Of a stretch of 48,041 nucleotides of DNA, positions 15,863-23,977 are shown one piece after another. Position 1 is the stretch's first letter; each line of letters opens with the position of its first letter. A program made the translations under genes and the position numbers. The stretch is from Candidatus Rokuibacteriota bacterium (lineage in GTDB: Bacteria > Methylomirabilota > Methylomirabilia > Rokubacteriales > CSP1-6), in assembly GCA_003221455.1 (NCBI GenBank), contig QHRX01000205.1:1-48041 (forward strand). Reading direction: 5' to 3'. The notes beneath the pieces are model-generated. The model was not told the origin of the DNA and ran no database searches. It saw only the letters and a program-made list of their open reading frames with translations.

Positions 15863-16720
15863 GTGGCCGCGGTCCTGCTCATCGCCCTCGACGCCGCCAA
15901 TTTCACGCTGGCGTTGCTGCTGGTGACGCTCGGCCTGGTGATCATCTTCGGACTGATGAACGTGATCAACATGGCCCATGGCGAGCTGTTCTTGCTGGGC
16001 GCCTACACGGTCGTGCTCGTCGAGCGGCGTGGCGGCAGCTTTTGGGTCGCGTTGCTCCTGGCGCCGCTGGCGCTGGCGGTGGCCGGCCTGCTGATCGAAG
16101 AACTGGTGATCAGGCATGTCTACCGCCGCTTCATCGACACGATCCTGGCCACGTGGGGCCTGTCCATCAGCCTCAAGCAGGCGGTGATCGTCGTCTTCGG
16201 CCCCACCGCCCAGCAGGTGGAGAACCCTCTCCCGCAGACGGTCACGATCCTGACCACCCTGTATCCCGGCTACCGGCTCTTCATCATGGCGGTGGCGGTG
16301 CTGCTCGCGCTGGGCACGTTCTTCCTCTTCTATCGAACCCGGCTCGGCCTGGTGGCACGGGCCGTGATCGCCAACCGACCGATGGCCGCCAGCCTGGGCC
16401 TGAACACTCGCCGCATGGACCGCATGACCTTTGCCTTCGGCGCGGCGCTGGCCGGACTCGCGGGCGCCGTGATGGCACCGCTCATGAGCGTGGATCCGCA
16501 GATGGGCGTCGGTTTTCTGATTCCGGCGTTTCTCTCGATCCTCGTCGGCGGCACCGGCTCCTTGTTGGGAACCGTGCTCGGCACCACGCTCATCGCGAGC
16601 GCCGGCACGGTGGTCGCCAGCGTCTGGACCCAGATCGCGGCCCAGCTCGTCGTCTTCGGTCTCGCCATCGTGGTGATCCGTCTCTTCCCGCGGGGCCTCA
16701 CGGGCGGCCGCCGGGGATGA
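15863..16720 (+). CDS. ABC transporter permease, UrtB/LivH type
   Basis: 285 residues, GTG start 11 bases after the ATPase stop. The N-terminus (LVTLGLVIIFGLMNVINMAHGE) is the conserved channel segment of the LivH/UrtB family, and the C-terminal half carries the ATPase-contact loop (around GFLIPAFLSILVGGTGSLLGT). It is hydrophobic with about eight membrane segments. Its stop overlaps the ATG of the next permease (ATGA). Unusually, the permeases follow the ATPases in this operon (order A-D-E-B-C). Confidence 0.9.
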   Translation: MAAVLLIALDAANFTLALLLVTLGLVIIFGLMNVINMAHGELFLLGAYTVVLVERRGGSFWVALLLAPLALAVAGLLIEELVIRHVYRRFIDTILATWGLSISLKQAVIVVFGPTAQQVENPLPQTVTILTTLYPGYRLFIMAVAVLLALGTFFLFYRTRLGLVARAVIANRPMAASLGLNTRRMDRMTFAFGAALAGLAGAVMAPLMSVDPQMGVGFLIPAFLSILVGGTGSLLGTVLGTTLIASAGTVVASVWTQIAAQLVVFGLAIVVIRLFPRGLTGGRRG

Positions 16721-17730
16721 GATCGGTCGGCGCCGCGCGCGCCGCGACCGCCGGCGTCTGGCTTCTCCTCACCATCTGTCCGCTGGCGCTCGGCGAGTGG
16801 CGGCTGGCCCAGCTCGCCCAGATCATGAGCTACGGGATCTTCGCCATGAGTCTCGCCTTCGTCTGGGGACAGACGGGGCTGCTCTGCTTCGGGCAAGCGA
16901 TCTTCTTCGGCACCGGGGCGTACGCCATGGCGCTGATCACGAAGGGGCTGCTGCCGGCCCTCGGCGATGGCCCGGCGATGGGGTTGCTCGCCGCCACCGT
17001 GCTGCCCGGGCTCGGGGCACTGCTGGCCGGGATGCTCATGTTCCGTGGCCGCGGACTGTCGGGGGCCTACTTCGCCATCGTCACCCTGGCCGCGGCGGTC
17101 ATCGCGGAGCGGGCGGCGAGTCACTGGGACTTCATCGGCGGCTTCAACGGTCTCCTGGACGTGCCACCACTGCGCTACGGCTTCGGCCGGGGCCGCGTCG
17201 AGTTGCTCGCCACGACGCCGGTCTACTACGCGATGCTCGGCGCCGCGGGCGCGGTGTACGGGCTCCTGCTGTGGCTCGAGCGCTCGCCGGTGGGCACGGC
17301 GCTGCGGGCGGTGCGGGACAACGAGCAGCGCACCGCGTACTTCGGCTTCGACATCGCCGCGTACAAGAGCTTCAGCCTCGCGCTGAGCGGCGCCGTGGCG
17401 GGGCTGGCGGGCGGCCTGTTTGTGACCCAGTTCGGCTTCGTCTCACCGGCGCTGATCGGGGTACCGCTCTCCACCGAAGTCCTGATCTGGACCGCGCTCG
17501 GGGGCCGCGAGGTGCTGCTCGCTGCGTTCCTCGGTGCCCTCGGCGTCCGCTCGGCGGAGAGCGCCCTGTCCAAGGCCCTCGGGGACTACTGGCTCCTCGG
17601 TTTGGGCCTCTCGTTCATCGCGTCGGTCGTGATCTTCCCGCGTGGGCTCTTGGGGGGTCTCCTGTCACTGCCGCTGCCGCGTCGGATGGTTGGAGGGGGC
17701 GATCCGCGGCCGTCGCGGGCCCGGACCTAG
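16717..17730 (+). CDS. ABC transporter permease, UrtC/LivM type
   Basis: 337 residues from ATG 16717, which overlaps the stop of the preceding permease (ATGA); the open frame extends upstream but the earlier part is a shadow. The segment SLAFVWGQTGLLCFGQAIFFGTGAY is the LivM/UrtC signature, and LRAVRDNEQRTAYFGFDIAAYKS is the conserved cytoplasmic loop that touches the ATPase. The C-terminus closes with the IFPRGLLGG motif. Last gene of the operon; it converges on the radical SAM gene. Confidence 0.9.
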   Translation: MRSVGAARAATAGVWLLLTICPLALGEWRLAQLAQIMSYGIFAMSLAFVWGQTGLLCFGQAIFFGTGAYAMALITKGLLPALGDGPAMGLLAATVLPGLGALLAGMLMFRGRGLSGAYFAIVTLAAAVIAERAASHWDFIGGFNGLLDVPPLRYGFGRGRVELLATTPVYYAMLGAAGAVYGLLLWLERSPVGTALRAVRDNEQRTAYFGFDIAAYKSFSLALSGAVAGLAGGLFVTQFGFVSPALIGVPLSTEVLIWTALGGREVLLAAFLGALGVRSAESALSKALGDYWLLGLGLSFIASVVIFPRGLLGGLLSLPLPRRMVGGGDPRPSRART

Positions 17731-17790
17731 GGCGCGTCCCGGCGGCCAGGGGTCGGACGGGGCGGGGCGGAGTCGTCCACCTCGTCGCCA

Positions 17791-17806
17791 GGGGCGGCGG
17801 CGCCCC
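17791..17806. terminator. GC hairpin between convergent genes
   Basis: GGGGCG (17791-17796) pairs with CGCCCC (17801-17806) around a 4-base loop, just before the radical SAM stop and 60 bases after the permease stop. There is no U-tract, so this is weak support for a terminator. Confidence 0.35.
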
Positions 17807-17808
17807 GG

Positions 17809-19905
17809 TCAGGACGACTTCGCCGCCTCCGGCGCCGTCGCCAGCTGGCCGGACGGCAGAATGATCGTCTCGACCGCGTTGACGTACGCGTGGCGCAGCC
17901 GCTCGACGCGTCGGGTGAAGGTGAGACCGATCCGCGCGAAGGCCTCGCAGATCGCTCGGTGGTCGCCGTCGAGCGAGAAGGGAATGATCCTCGGCAGTCG
18001 GCCGAGGTCGGTCTGAACCCTGTCCTGCAGCTGCTGCATGATCTGGTTCAGCTCTTCGCGCCCCTTTCGGACGGAGCCCACGATCGGAAGCACGAGCAGG
18101 TCCGCGCGCTCCCGTAGCCGCGACAGCGCGGCCGTGGCGAACGGCACGACCTCCACCCCGAGCTCGTTGAGGTACTGGCGAAGGCACTCCCCCACCGTCT
18201 CCGTCAGGAGCGCCTCGGGCACCGCCACCGCCCGCCGGGGCCGGCCCTTGGCCCACGCCAGCCAGCTGGCGCCCAGAAAGAACTCCCGCCGGAGCCGCCG
18301 GACGAAGTCCCGACTGAACTCGTCCCGCGCCCGCTCCCTGACGCTCGGGGCCTCGGCGAACGGCGAGACGTTGGTGACGGCTTCCGGGTCGCCGTGGGCC
18401 CCGGTCACGTACTCGTGAAAGTGCTTGTGGGCGATCATGTAGGAGATCGAGCCGACCAGCTTCTCAAGCGAGGGCCGCCCCCGGAGCGCGTCCCAGAGGG
18501 TGCGCACGAAGAACCGGCGGCGCGGGTGCGAGGACGTCAGCAGGAAGTACCGCGCCACGTTGACGAGGGTCGCCAGCAGCTGCCGGTCGAAGCGCCCGAC
18601 GACCCGACCGCCGAGCTCGGCGCTCGGGCCGAACTGCCGGAAGGTCGTGGCGAGCCGCGCGCCGTAGTTGTCGCGCTTGTACAGGGCGCGAATGAGCCAG
18701 TTGTAGCCCTGGTGCACTTCGGCGGGCGTCATGCGCTTCGGCACGAAGTTGAGGTCGGCGCTCCCGTGCCCGAGCACCTCGGAGGAATCGTAGGGGAGGA
18801 GCCGCCCCTCACGCTGCAGGCGCGCGTGGAGCGGCGTCTTCTCGATCGCGGTCAGGACGCCGCAGGTGGTGAACGCGATTCCCGCCTCCATCAGGAAGTC
18901 GAACTGCTCTTGGAAGATCCGCACGTCGTCGTGGTCGAAGCCGACGATCATGCCGGCGACGACCATCAGGTTGTGGGACTGGATCTTGCGGATGCTCTCG
19001 ATGAGCGGCCGGTGGACGTTCTGCCGCTTCTTCGTCTCCACCAGGCTGTCTAGACGCGGGGACTCGACCCCCACGAAAACGCTCGTGAAGTTCGCCTCCC
19101 GGAGGAGCTCGAGCAGCTGGGGTTTCTCGGCCACCGTGACCGTCATCTCAGCCGAAAAGGTGATGGGGCAGCCGGTGGCGCGGCCGAAATCGACGAGTGC
19201 GCGCAAGAGCTGCTCGGCGTACTTCGTGTTCCCGATGAAGTTGGCGTCAGAGAAGCTCACGTACCGACCGCCGAGCGCGGCGACCGCCTCGATCTCCGCG
19301 AGGACCTGCGGCACCGACTTCGTCCGCGGCACCCGCCCGTCGGTGACGATGATGTCGCAGAATTCGCACTGGAAGGGGCACCCGCGGGTGGTCTGGACAA
19401 AGTGATACAGGTAGTGCCCCTTGCCGAGCAGATCGAAGCGGGGCACGGGCGAGAGGTGAACGTCGACGTTGCCGGCCTGCTTGTAGACCGGTTGCGGGGA
19501 CCCGGCGAGAAGATCGCCGCAGAACCGCGGCCAGGTGATCTCGACCTCACCGTCGAAGACGACGTCGAACGGTCCGTCGGTGAAGCGCTCGGGGCAGAGC
19601 GTCGGGTACGGGCCGCCGACGACGACGAGCTTGCCCCGGCGCTTGAACTCCCTCGCGAGCTCGAGCGCGCGCCGATACTGGACGTTCCAGCAGCCGATGG
19701 CGACGATATCGGCGTCCGTGTCGAACCCGAGCGGGTAGCAGTTCTCGTCCTGCAGCTCGACGGCGATCTCCGGCGGGGTCAGCGCGGCCACCGTGGCGAG
19801 GCCGAGCGGCGCCTGCCCCGACCGCACGCCGACCAGGTCTGAGATGCCCTGGAAGCCCCACAGCGATCGGGGGAAGCGCGGATTCACGAAGAGAATCTTC
19901 TTCAC
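17809..19905 (-). CDS. B12-binding radical SAM protein with a C-terminal extension
   Basis: 698 residues from the GTG at 19905, which has an ideal GGAGGAG ribosome-binding site; an upstream in-frame ATG is less likely. Residues 1-140 form a cobalamin-binding Rossmann domain without the DxHxxG motif, as usual in the class B radical SAM methylases. The [4Fe-4S]/SAM cluster cysteines are C176, C180 and C183 (TTRGCPFQCEFC). A region near residues 390-430 (KRMTPAEVHQGYNWLIRALYK) matches the DUF4070-type domain found in HpnP-like hopanoid methylases and relatives. About 130 further residues (from RRAVAVPEAL onward) form an extra alpha/beta module I do not recognise. It probably methylates an unreactive carbon, but the substrate is unknown and no hopanoid gene is nearby. 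Confidence 0.85.
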   Translation of the reverse strand: MKKILFVNPRFPRSLWGFQGISDLVGVRSGQAPLGLATVAALTPPEIAVELQDENCYPLGFDTDADIVAIGCWNVQYRRALELAREFKRRGKLVVVGGPYPTLCPERFTDGPFDVVFDGEVEITWPRFCGDLLAGSPQPVYKQAGNVDVHLSPVPRFDLLGKGHYLYHFVQTTRGCPFQCEFCDIIVTDGRVPRTKSVPQVLAEIEAVAALGGRYVSFSDANFIGNTKYAEQLLRALVDFGRATGCPITFSAEMTVTVAEKPQLLELLREANFTSVFVGVESPRLDSLVETKKRQNVHRPLIESIRKIQSHNLMVVAGMIVGFDHDDVRIFQEQFDFLMEAGIAFTTCGVLTAIEKTPLHARLQREGRLLPYDSSEVLGHGSADLNFVPKRMTPAEVHQGYNWLIRALYKRDNYGARLATTFRQFGPSAELGGRVVGRFDRQLLATLVNVARYFLLTSSHPRRRFFVRTLWDALRGRPSLEKLVGSISYMIAHKHFHEYVTGAHGDPEAVTNVSPFAEAPSVRERARDEFSRDFVRRLRREFFLGASWLAWAKGRPRRAVAVPEALLTETVGECLRQYLNELGVEVVPFATAALSRLRERADLLVLPIVGSVRKGREELNQIMQQLQDRVQTDLGRLPRIIPFSLDGDHRAICEAFARIGLTFTRRVERLRHAYVNAVETIILPSGQLATAPEAAKSS

Positions 19906-19906
19906 G

Positions 19907-20041
19907 TTACTCCTCCTGAGCCCGGCCGGATCGCTGGGCCGTCGTGAGCCCCACCGGTCCGGCATCGGTCGAGCCGCCGTGGACGCCGAGGGAACCATCG
20001 CTAAGTACGACGAGAGGTGCTTCGCGCCTCGCCACTTCCAC
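19907..20041 (-). CDS. Possible 44-residue leader ORF upstream of the radical SAM gene
   Basis: A GTG at 20041 opens a 44-codon frame (starting MEVARREAPLVVLSDGS) that stops with TAA one base before the GTG of the radical SAM gene, and its last codons form that gene's ribosome-binding site. It lies wholly inside the predicted 5' leader. The tight junction suggests translational coupling, but the peptide matches nothing I know and could be chance. Confidence 0.3.
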   Translation of the reverse strand: MEVARREAPLVVLSDGSLGVHGGSTDAGPVGLTTAQRSGRAQEE

Positions 20042-20094
20042 GGAGGAGCCCCTGGATCGGATCAAGGGAATAGCCCTATGGCCAGAATGCGCTC

Positions 20095-20123
20095 ACGCTA
20101 GCACCCACCCCCGGGCGTGTCAA
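20095..20123 (-). promoter_or_regulatory. Consensus promoter of the radical SAM gene with a ~180-base leader
   Basis: On the reverse strand TTGACA (20123-20118), 17 bases, TAGCGT (20100-20095). The expected start near 20088 leaves about 180 bases before the GTG at 19905. I looked for a B12-box or other riboswitch consensus in that leader and did not see one. Confidence 0.6.
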
Positions 20124-20200
20124 TGATCCCCGTGCCCCCCCTCCACCTCCATATCTTGGGCTCGAACTCGGCCCAGCCCCCTGCAGGTAGCATTTTCTCG

Positions 20201-20229
20201 TTGACAGGATGTCCAGGCCTCTCTAGCAT
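20201..20229 (+). promoter_or_regulatory. Consensus promoter of the lysine peptide gene
   Basis: TTGACA (20201-20206), 17 bases, TAGCAT (20224-20229). It faces away from the radical SAM promoter about 80 bases to its left. Confidence 0.65.
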
Positions 20230-20270
20230 GCCTCTCAATACGAGCCCGCAGGGCGAAGGGGGGTGACCCG

Positions 20271-20306
20271 GTGAAGAAGAAGGCGGCGAAGAAAAAGAAG
20301 AAGTAA
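20271..20306 (+). CDS. Tiny lysine-only basic peptide (11 residues)
   Basis: GTG at 20271 opens M-K-K-K-A-A-K-K-K-K-K and stops at TAA 20304-20306. An AAGGGGGG ribosome-binding site (20256-20263) lies 7 bases before the start, a consensus promoter lies about 40 bases further up, and a perfect 10-bp terminator-like hairpin follows 20 bases after the stop. The complete unit (promoter, ribosome-binding site, ORF, hairpin) argues for a real short transcript. The peptide is far too small for any named family; alternatives are a regulatory small RNA with an incidental ORF, or a nucleic-acid-binding polybasic peptide. A longer lysine-rich protein is encoded at 25036-25230. Confidence 0.5.
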   Translation: MKKKAAKKKKK

Positions 20307-20325
20307 GCGCCGACCATCGGCGCAC

Positions 20326-20353
20326 GGCCCTGTCGTCTCATCGCGACAGGGCC
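20326..20353 (+). terminator. Strong hairpin after the lysine peptide gene
   Basis: GGCCCTGTCG (20326-20335) pairs perfectly with CGACAGGGCC (20344-20353) around an 8-base loop. No long U-tract follows. It bounds the short transcript starting near 20236. Confidence 0.65.
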
Positions 20354-20374
20354 GACCCATCTCAGGAGGTCATC

Positions 20375-20390
20375 CCCCGGGGACCCGGGG
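20375..20390 (-). terminator. Possible GC hairpin downstream of nrdR
   Basis: CCCCGG (20375-20380) and CCGGGG (20385-20390) with a 4-base loop, 19 bases beyond the nrdR stop. Weak. Confidence 0.3.
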
Positions 20391-20408
20391 TCGGCGTGCC
20401 CCCCTCTC

Positions 20409-20918
20409 CTACTTGGCCTTCAGCAGTGGCTTTGGCCGAACCGGGGTGGGGGCCTTGGCCTTGTCGCCTTCCTTCAGCAACCCCTTCACCTCGTCCATGA
20501 ACTGGTTGATGTCCTTGAACTGCCGGTACACCGAGGCGAAGCGGACGTAGGCCACCTGGTCGAGCTTCTGGAGGTGCTCCATCACGAGGTCGCCGAGCTC
20601 GAGGCTCGAGATCTCCTTCTCGGCCCGGTCGTGCAGCCGCGCCTCGATGTCGGCGACGATGTCGTCCACGGCCGGGACCCCCACGGAGCGCTTCTCGCAC
20701 GCCTTGAGGATCGAGCTCCGGAGCTTCTGGCGGTCGAACGGCTCGCGCCGTCCGTCACGCTTCACGACGTGGGGCAGCACGTCCTCGATGTACTCGTAGG
20801 TCGTGTAGCGCCGGTGGCACTTCAGACACTCCCGGCGCCGGCGGATGAACTCGCCTTCGCGCCCGACCCGGGAGTCGACGACCCGGTCCTCCGTGTGACC
20901 GCAGAACGGACATTTCAT
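20409..20918 (-). CDS. nrdR: Transcriptional repressor NrdR
   Basis: 169 residues. The N-terminal zinc ribbon has CPFC and CLKC pairs (MKCPFCGHTEDRVVDSR...RECLKCHRRYTTYE), followed by an ATP-cone domain (VVKRDGRREPFDRQKL... to FASVYRQFKD). NrdR senses ATP/dATP and represses ribonucleotide reductase genes at NrdR boxes. A lysine- and proline-rich tail of about 20 residues extends past the usual end. Ribosome-binding site GGAGGAGGCG precedes the ATG at 20918. It follows glyA by 27 bases, an arrangement common in many bacteria. Confidence 0.95.
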   Translation of the reverse strand: MKCPFCGHTEDRVVDSRVGREGEFIRRRRECLKCHRRYTTYEYIEDVLPHVVKRDGRREPFDRQKLRSSILKACEKRSVGVPAVDDIVADIEARLHDRAEKEISSLELGDLVMEHLQKLDQVAYVRFASVYRQFKDINQFMDEVKGLLKEGDKAKAPTPVRPKPLLKAK

Positions 20919-20945
20919 GGGACGCCTCCTCCGGCGCCGCCCGGC

Positions 20946-22193
20946 CTAGCCGAGCCGCTCGGGATAGAGCGGGAACCGCGCCGTCAGCTCCTGTACCTCG
21001 CCCCGCACCGACGCCTCGACCGACGCGTCGCCGAGTTTGCCGAGGATGCGGTCGATCAGCCGCGCGATCTCGGCCATCTCCGGCTCCGCCATTCCCCGCG
21101 TGGTCACCGCCGGCGTCCCGATCCGGATGCCGCTCGTGACCATCGGGCTCCGGGTCTCGTAGGGAATCGTGTTCTTGTTCACGGTGATCCACGCCCGATC
21201 GAGCGCCTCCTGCGCGTCCTTCCCGGTGAGCCCCGTGGGCGTGAGGTCCACGAGCAGGAGGTGCGTGTCGGTGCCCCCGGAGACCAAACGGTAGCCGCGC
21301 GCGAGCAGCGCCGACGCCAGCGCGGTGGCGTTGCGGACGACCTGCTGCTGGTAGGCGCGCCACTCGGGCAGCTGGGCCTCGCGGAAGGCCACCGCCTTGG
21401 CCGCGATGATGTGCATGAGCGGTCCTCCCTGCACGCCCGGCATCACCGTCTTGTCGAGGGCCGCCGCGTGGGCCTGCCGGCACATGACCATGCCGCCGCG
21501 GGGGCCACGCAGCGTCTTGTGGGTCGTCGTCGTGACGAAGTCCGCGACGCCGACGGGCGAGGGGTGGAGCCCGGCGGCCACGAGCCCGGCCGGATGGGCG
21601 ATGTCGGCCATCAGCGCCGCCCCCACCTCGCCCGCGATCTCCCCGAAGGGCTTGAAGTCGATGGCGCGGGGGAAGGCCGACCCGCCGGCGATGATGAGCT
21701 TGGGACGGTGGCGGCGGGCGAGGTCCCGGACCTGGTCCAGATCGATCAGCTCGGTATCCCGCCGCACGCCGTAGGCGACGATCGAGTAGAACTTGCCGGA
21801 GTAGTTCACGGGGCTGCCCGCGGTGAGGTGGCCGCCGTGGGAGAGGTTCGGCCCGAGCACGGTGTCGCCCGGCTTGAGGAGCGTGAAGAAGACGGCCATG
21901 TTGGCCTGGGCGCCCGAGTGTGGCTGAACGTTGGCGTGCTCGGCGCCGAAGAGCTCCTTGGCGCGCGCGATCGCCAGGCTCTCCGCGATGTCCACGATCT
22001 CGCAGCCGCCGTAGTAGCGCCGGCCGGGGTAGCCCTCGGCGTACTTGTTGGTCAGGACCGAGCCCATCGCCTCGAGGACCGCTTCCGAGACGAAGTTCTC
22101 GGAGGCGATCAGCTCGAGGTTCCGATTCTGACGCTCAGCTTCGGCGCGCAGCGCCTTGGCGATGTCCGGGTCGACCTGCTCGAGCGATGTCAC
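20946..22193 (-). CDS. glyA: Serine hydroxymethyltransferase
   Basis: 415 residues, family length. It interconverts serine and glycine with tetrahydrofolate, using PLP. Motifs: [12 protein letters not shown] near the start, [15 protein letters not shown], the [12 protein letters not shown] segment and the PLP-lysine motif [14 protein letters not shown]. The GTG start at 22193 overlaps the rpiB stop (GTGA), so translation is coupled. Order rpiB-glyA-nrdR is a widespread bacterial operon. Its expression should depend on the promoter before rpiB. Confidence 0.96.
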   Translation of the reverse strand: MTSLEQVDPDIAKALRAEAERQNRNLELIASENFVSEAVLEAMGSVLTNKYAEGYPGRRYYGGCEIVDIAESLAIARAKELFGAEHANVQPHSGAQANMAVFFTLLKPGDTVLGPNLSHGGHLTAGSPVNYSGKFYSIVAYGVRRDTELIDLDQVRDLARRHRPKLIIAGGSAFPRAIDFKPFGEIAGEVGAALMADIAHPAGLVAAGLHPSPVGVADFVTTTTHKTLRGPRGGMVMCRQAHAAALDKTVMPGVQGGPLMHIIAAKAVAFREAQLPEWRAYQQQVVRNATALASALLARGYRLVSGGTDTHLLLVDLTPTGLTGKDAQEALDRAWITVNKNTIPYETRSPMVTSGIRIGTPAVTTRGMAEPEMAEIARLIDRILGKLGDASVEASVRGEVQELTARFPLYPERLG

Positions 22194-22660
22194 CGCCGGC
22201 CTCCATTTGGCCCCGCGGTCCGCTGCTCCAGCTCGGTGATCTTCCCGATGCGTCGGGCGTGCCGGCCGCCCGCGAACGCGGTCTCGAGCCAGGTCTGGAG
22301 GATCTCGATCGCAGTGTCCCGCGCCACGAGTCGCGCGCCGAGCGCGAGCACGTTGGCGTCGTTGTGCTCCCGGCTCAGGCGAGCCGCGAGCGGGTCGCCG
22401 CACGCCGCCGCCCGGACCCGCGGCACTTTGTTCGCGGTCATCGACATTCCAAGGCCCGTCCCGCAGACGAGCACGCCCCGATCGGCCTTCGCGGCCGCGA
22501 CCGACTCCGCGACGGGGAGTGCGTAGTCCGGATAGTCGACGGAGTCCGATCCGTGGGTGCCGAAATCGAGCACCTGGTGGCCCTGCGTGACGAGCCACGC
22601 CTTGAGGTCCTCCTTGAGCTGCCAGCCGGCGTGATCGGCTCCGAGGGCGATGACCGACAT
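22190..22660 (-). CDS. rpiB: Ribose-5-phosphate isomerase B
   Basis: 156 residues from ATG 22660; the frame is open further up but the family begins [13 protein letters not shown]. It shows [14 protein letters not shown], the active-site [14 protein letters not shown] and [16 protein letters not shown] motifs of RpiB, which interconverts ribose-5-phosphate and ribulose-5-phosphate. The start lies 8 bases after a TATGGT -10 element without Shine-Dalgarno site, so the operon mRNA is probably leaderless. It is translationally coupled to glyA. Confidence 0.95.
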   Translation of the reverse strand: MSVIALGADHAGWQLKEDLKAWLVTQGHQVLDFGTHGSDSVDYPDYALPVAESVAAAKADRGVLVCGTGLGMSMTANKVPRVRAAACGDPLAARLSREHNDANVLALGARLVARDTAIEILQTWLETAFAGGRHARRIGKITELEQRTAGPNGGRR

Positions 22661-22668
22661 ACGGCCCA

Positions 22669-22698
22669 ACCATACAGGTTGTGGATTCGGACTGTCAA
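22669..22698 (-). promoter_or_regulatory. Promoter of the rpiB-glyA-nrdR operon
   Basis: On the reverse strand TTGACA (22698-22693), 18 bases, TATGGT (22674-22669), then 8 bases to the ATG at 22660. Predicted leaderless transcript. Confidence 0.7.
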
Positions 22699-22780
22699 GT
22701 TGCCCAACATGTAGTGGAATCTCGGCCGGGCCAGGCCGGCCGGCCCTGGCGGGCCTGCGGCGAGGCGCCCCCCGACCCAA

Positions 22781-23950
22781 TCAGCCCGGCTGCGGAAAGA
22801 GCACCAGGACGCCCGTGTACGTGTGGAAGAAGTTCTCCGTGCCGACGGGAGCGAACTCGCCGTTGCCGAAGAAGCCGATCAGCGGCCAGTCCCCGAGACG
22901 CTCGCGGATGAGCGTCACGTCGTGGTCGGCGACACCGTAGAGCCCCTGGCCCCGGCCGGCGCAGTTGAAGTAGACGCCGAAGGCGGGCGGGCGCGCGCCG
23001 AGCGCCGCCCGGGTGCGATCGAGCATGGCCTCGAGATCCTCGTGGGCCGCCCGCGCGTCGCGGATCTGGAACTGGACCGTCTGCCCGACGAAGACGGGCT
23101 CGGCGAGCGTGATCGTGCCGCTCTCCTGGTCGAGTCCGGCGAGGCTCCGCACGACGAAGTCGCCGCGGCCGAGCGGGGACTTGCCGACATCGACCGCCAG
23201 GCCCGCGAAGACGCCCGCACGGGGCACCCGCTCGGCGTAGTCGGGCACGCTCTCGATCGCCTCGCGCAGGACCTGGACCGGCGGCCGGCCGCCGATCGAG
23301 TGGATCGCGTTCGCCACCACGTCCGTCACCACGTACGGCTCGCCGATCGGCTCGCAGGCCTGGGCGACGCCGACGACCGGCGGCATCGAGATCGCGAGGC
23401 CGGTCAGGGTCCCGCAGATCACGTCGGCCGCGTAGAGCTCGAAGGGCGGCATCCCCGCCGCGACGCCGCCGACGACCGGCACCGGGTCGAGCCGTCCGCC
23501 GAGACCAAAGAGCAAGTCGTCCGGGCTGAGCGTCGTCGGGTCGGGAAGGATCAGGAGGCAGCCGTCCTCCGAGCCGGCCATGCCGGTCGACCGGGAGAGC
23601 TCCGCGCCGGCGTCGGCGCCGAGCGCCTCCGAGACGGGTAAGACGAACGGCCTGATCGCCGGCGCGCCGCCCGTGGCCACGACCATGACGGCGACCGCGG
23701 CCACACCCTCGGCTTCGCCGCGTTCGGTGAGGACGCCCGCCCCGCTGCAGCCGACGATCGAGCCGGCACCGGTGACCGCGCGCACCGCGCCGAGGAGTTC
23801 CCCGCCGTGCCGGTAGGCGTCGGCCGTCGCGAAGACGAGGGCCACCTCCGCGCGCGCCGCCCCGCTCGTCTCGAGCGCCGCGCGCGCCGCCAGGCGGGCG
23901 GCCTCGTCCGGGCGCCTTCCGGTGCTGAGGCCAGACCCGGCCGCGATCAG
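22781..23950 (-). CDS. FIST-domain sensor protein
   Basis: FIST N- and C-domain protein: GSIVGCSGAGVL early, the PVVGGVAAG segment in the middle, the FIST_C stretch (IGEPYVVTDVV...) and the closing AFGVYFNCAGRGQGLYG...PLIGFFGNGEFAP. FIST domains are ligand-sensing modules related to F-box/intracellular signal proteins. The first usual start is the GTG at 23845 (354 residues), but recognisable FIST sequence continues upstream (ALIAAGSGLSTGRRPDEAARLAARAALE) to a TGA at 23977-23975. The only start-like codon in that piece is CTG 23950, with GGAG 6 bases before it; I used it, giving 389 residues. The start is the uncertain part. Confidence 0.75.
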   Translation of the reverse strand: MIAAGSGLSTGRRPDEAARLAARAALETSGAARAEVALVFATADAYRHGGELLGAVRAVTGAGSIVGCSGAGVLTERGEAEGVAAVAVMVVATGGAPAIRPFVLPVSEALGADAGAELSRSTGMAGSEDGCLLILPDPTTLSPDDLLFGLGGRLDPVPVVGGVAAGMPPFELYAADVICGTLTGLAISMPPVVGVAQACEPIGEPYVVTDVVANAIHSIGGRPPVQVLREAIESVPDYAERVPRAGVFAGLAVDVGKSPLGRGDFVVRSLAGLDQESGTITLAEPVFVGQTVQFQIRDARAAHEDLEAMLDRTRAALGARPPAFGVYFNCAGRGQGLYGVADHDVTLIRERLGDWPLIGFFGNGEFAPVGTENFFHTYTGVLVLFPQPG

Positions 23951-23977
23951 CGCACGCTCCGGCGGAGCCTTCGCTCA

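Noticed and set aside
16042-16716. Forward open frame before the UrtC-type permease
   Set aside because: It is a shadow of the UrtB gene; the ATGA overlap at 16717 and LivM family start fit better.
19906-20090. Cobalamin riboswitch in the radical SAM leader
   Set aside because: I found no B12-box-like sequence or matching stems by eye; kept only as a search suggestion.
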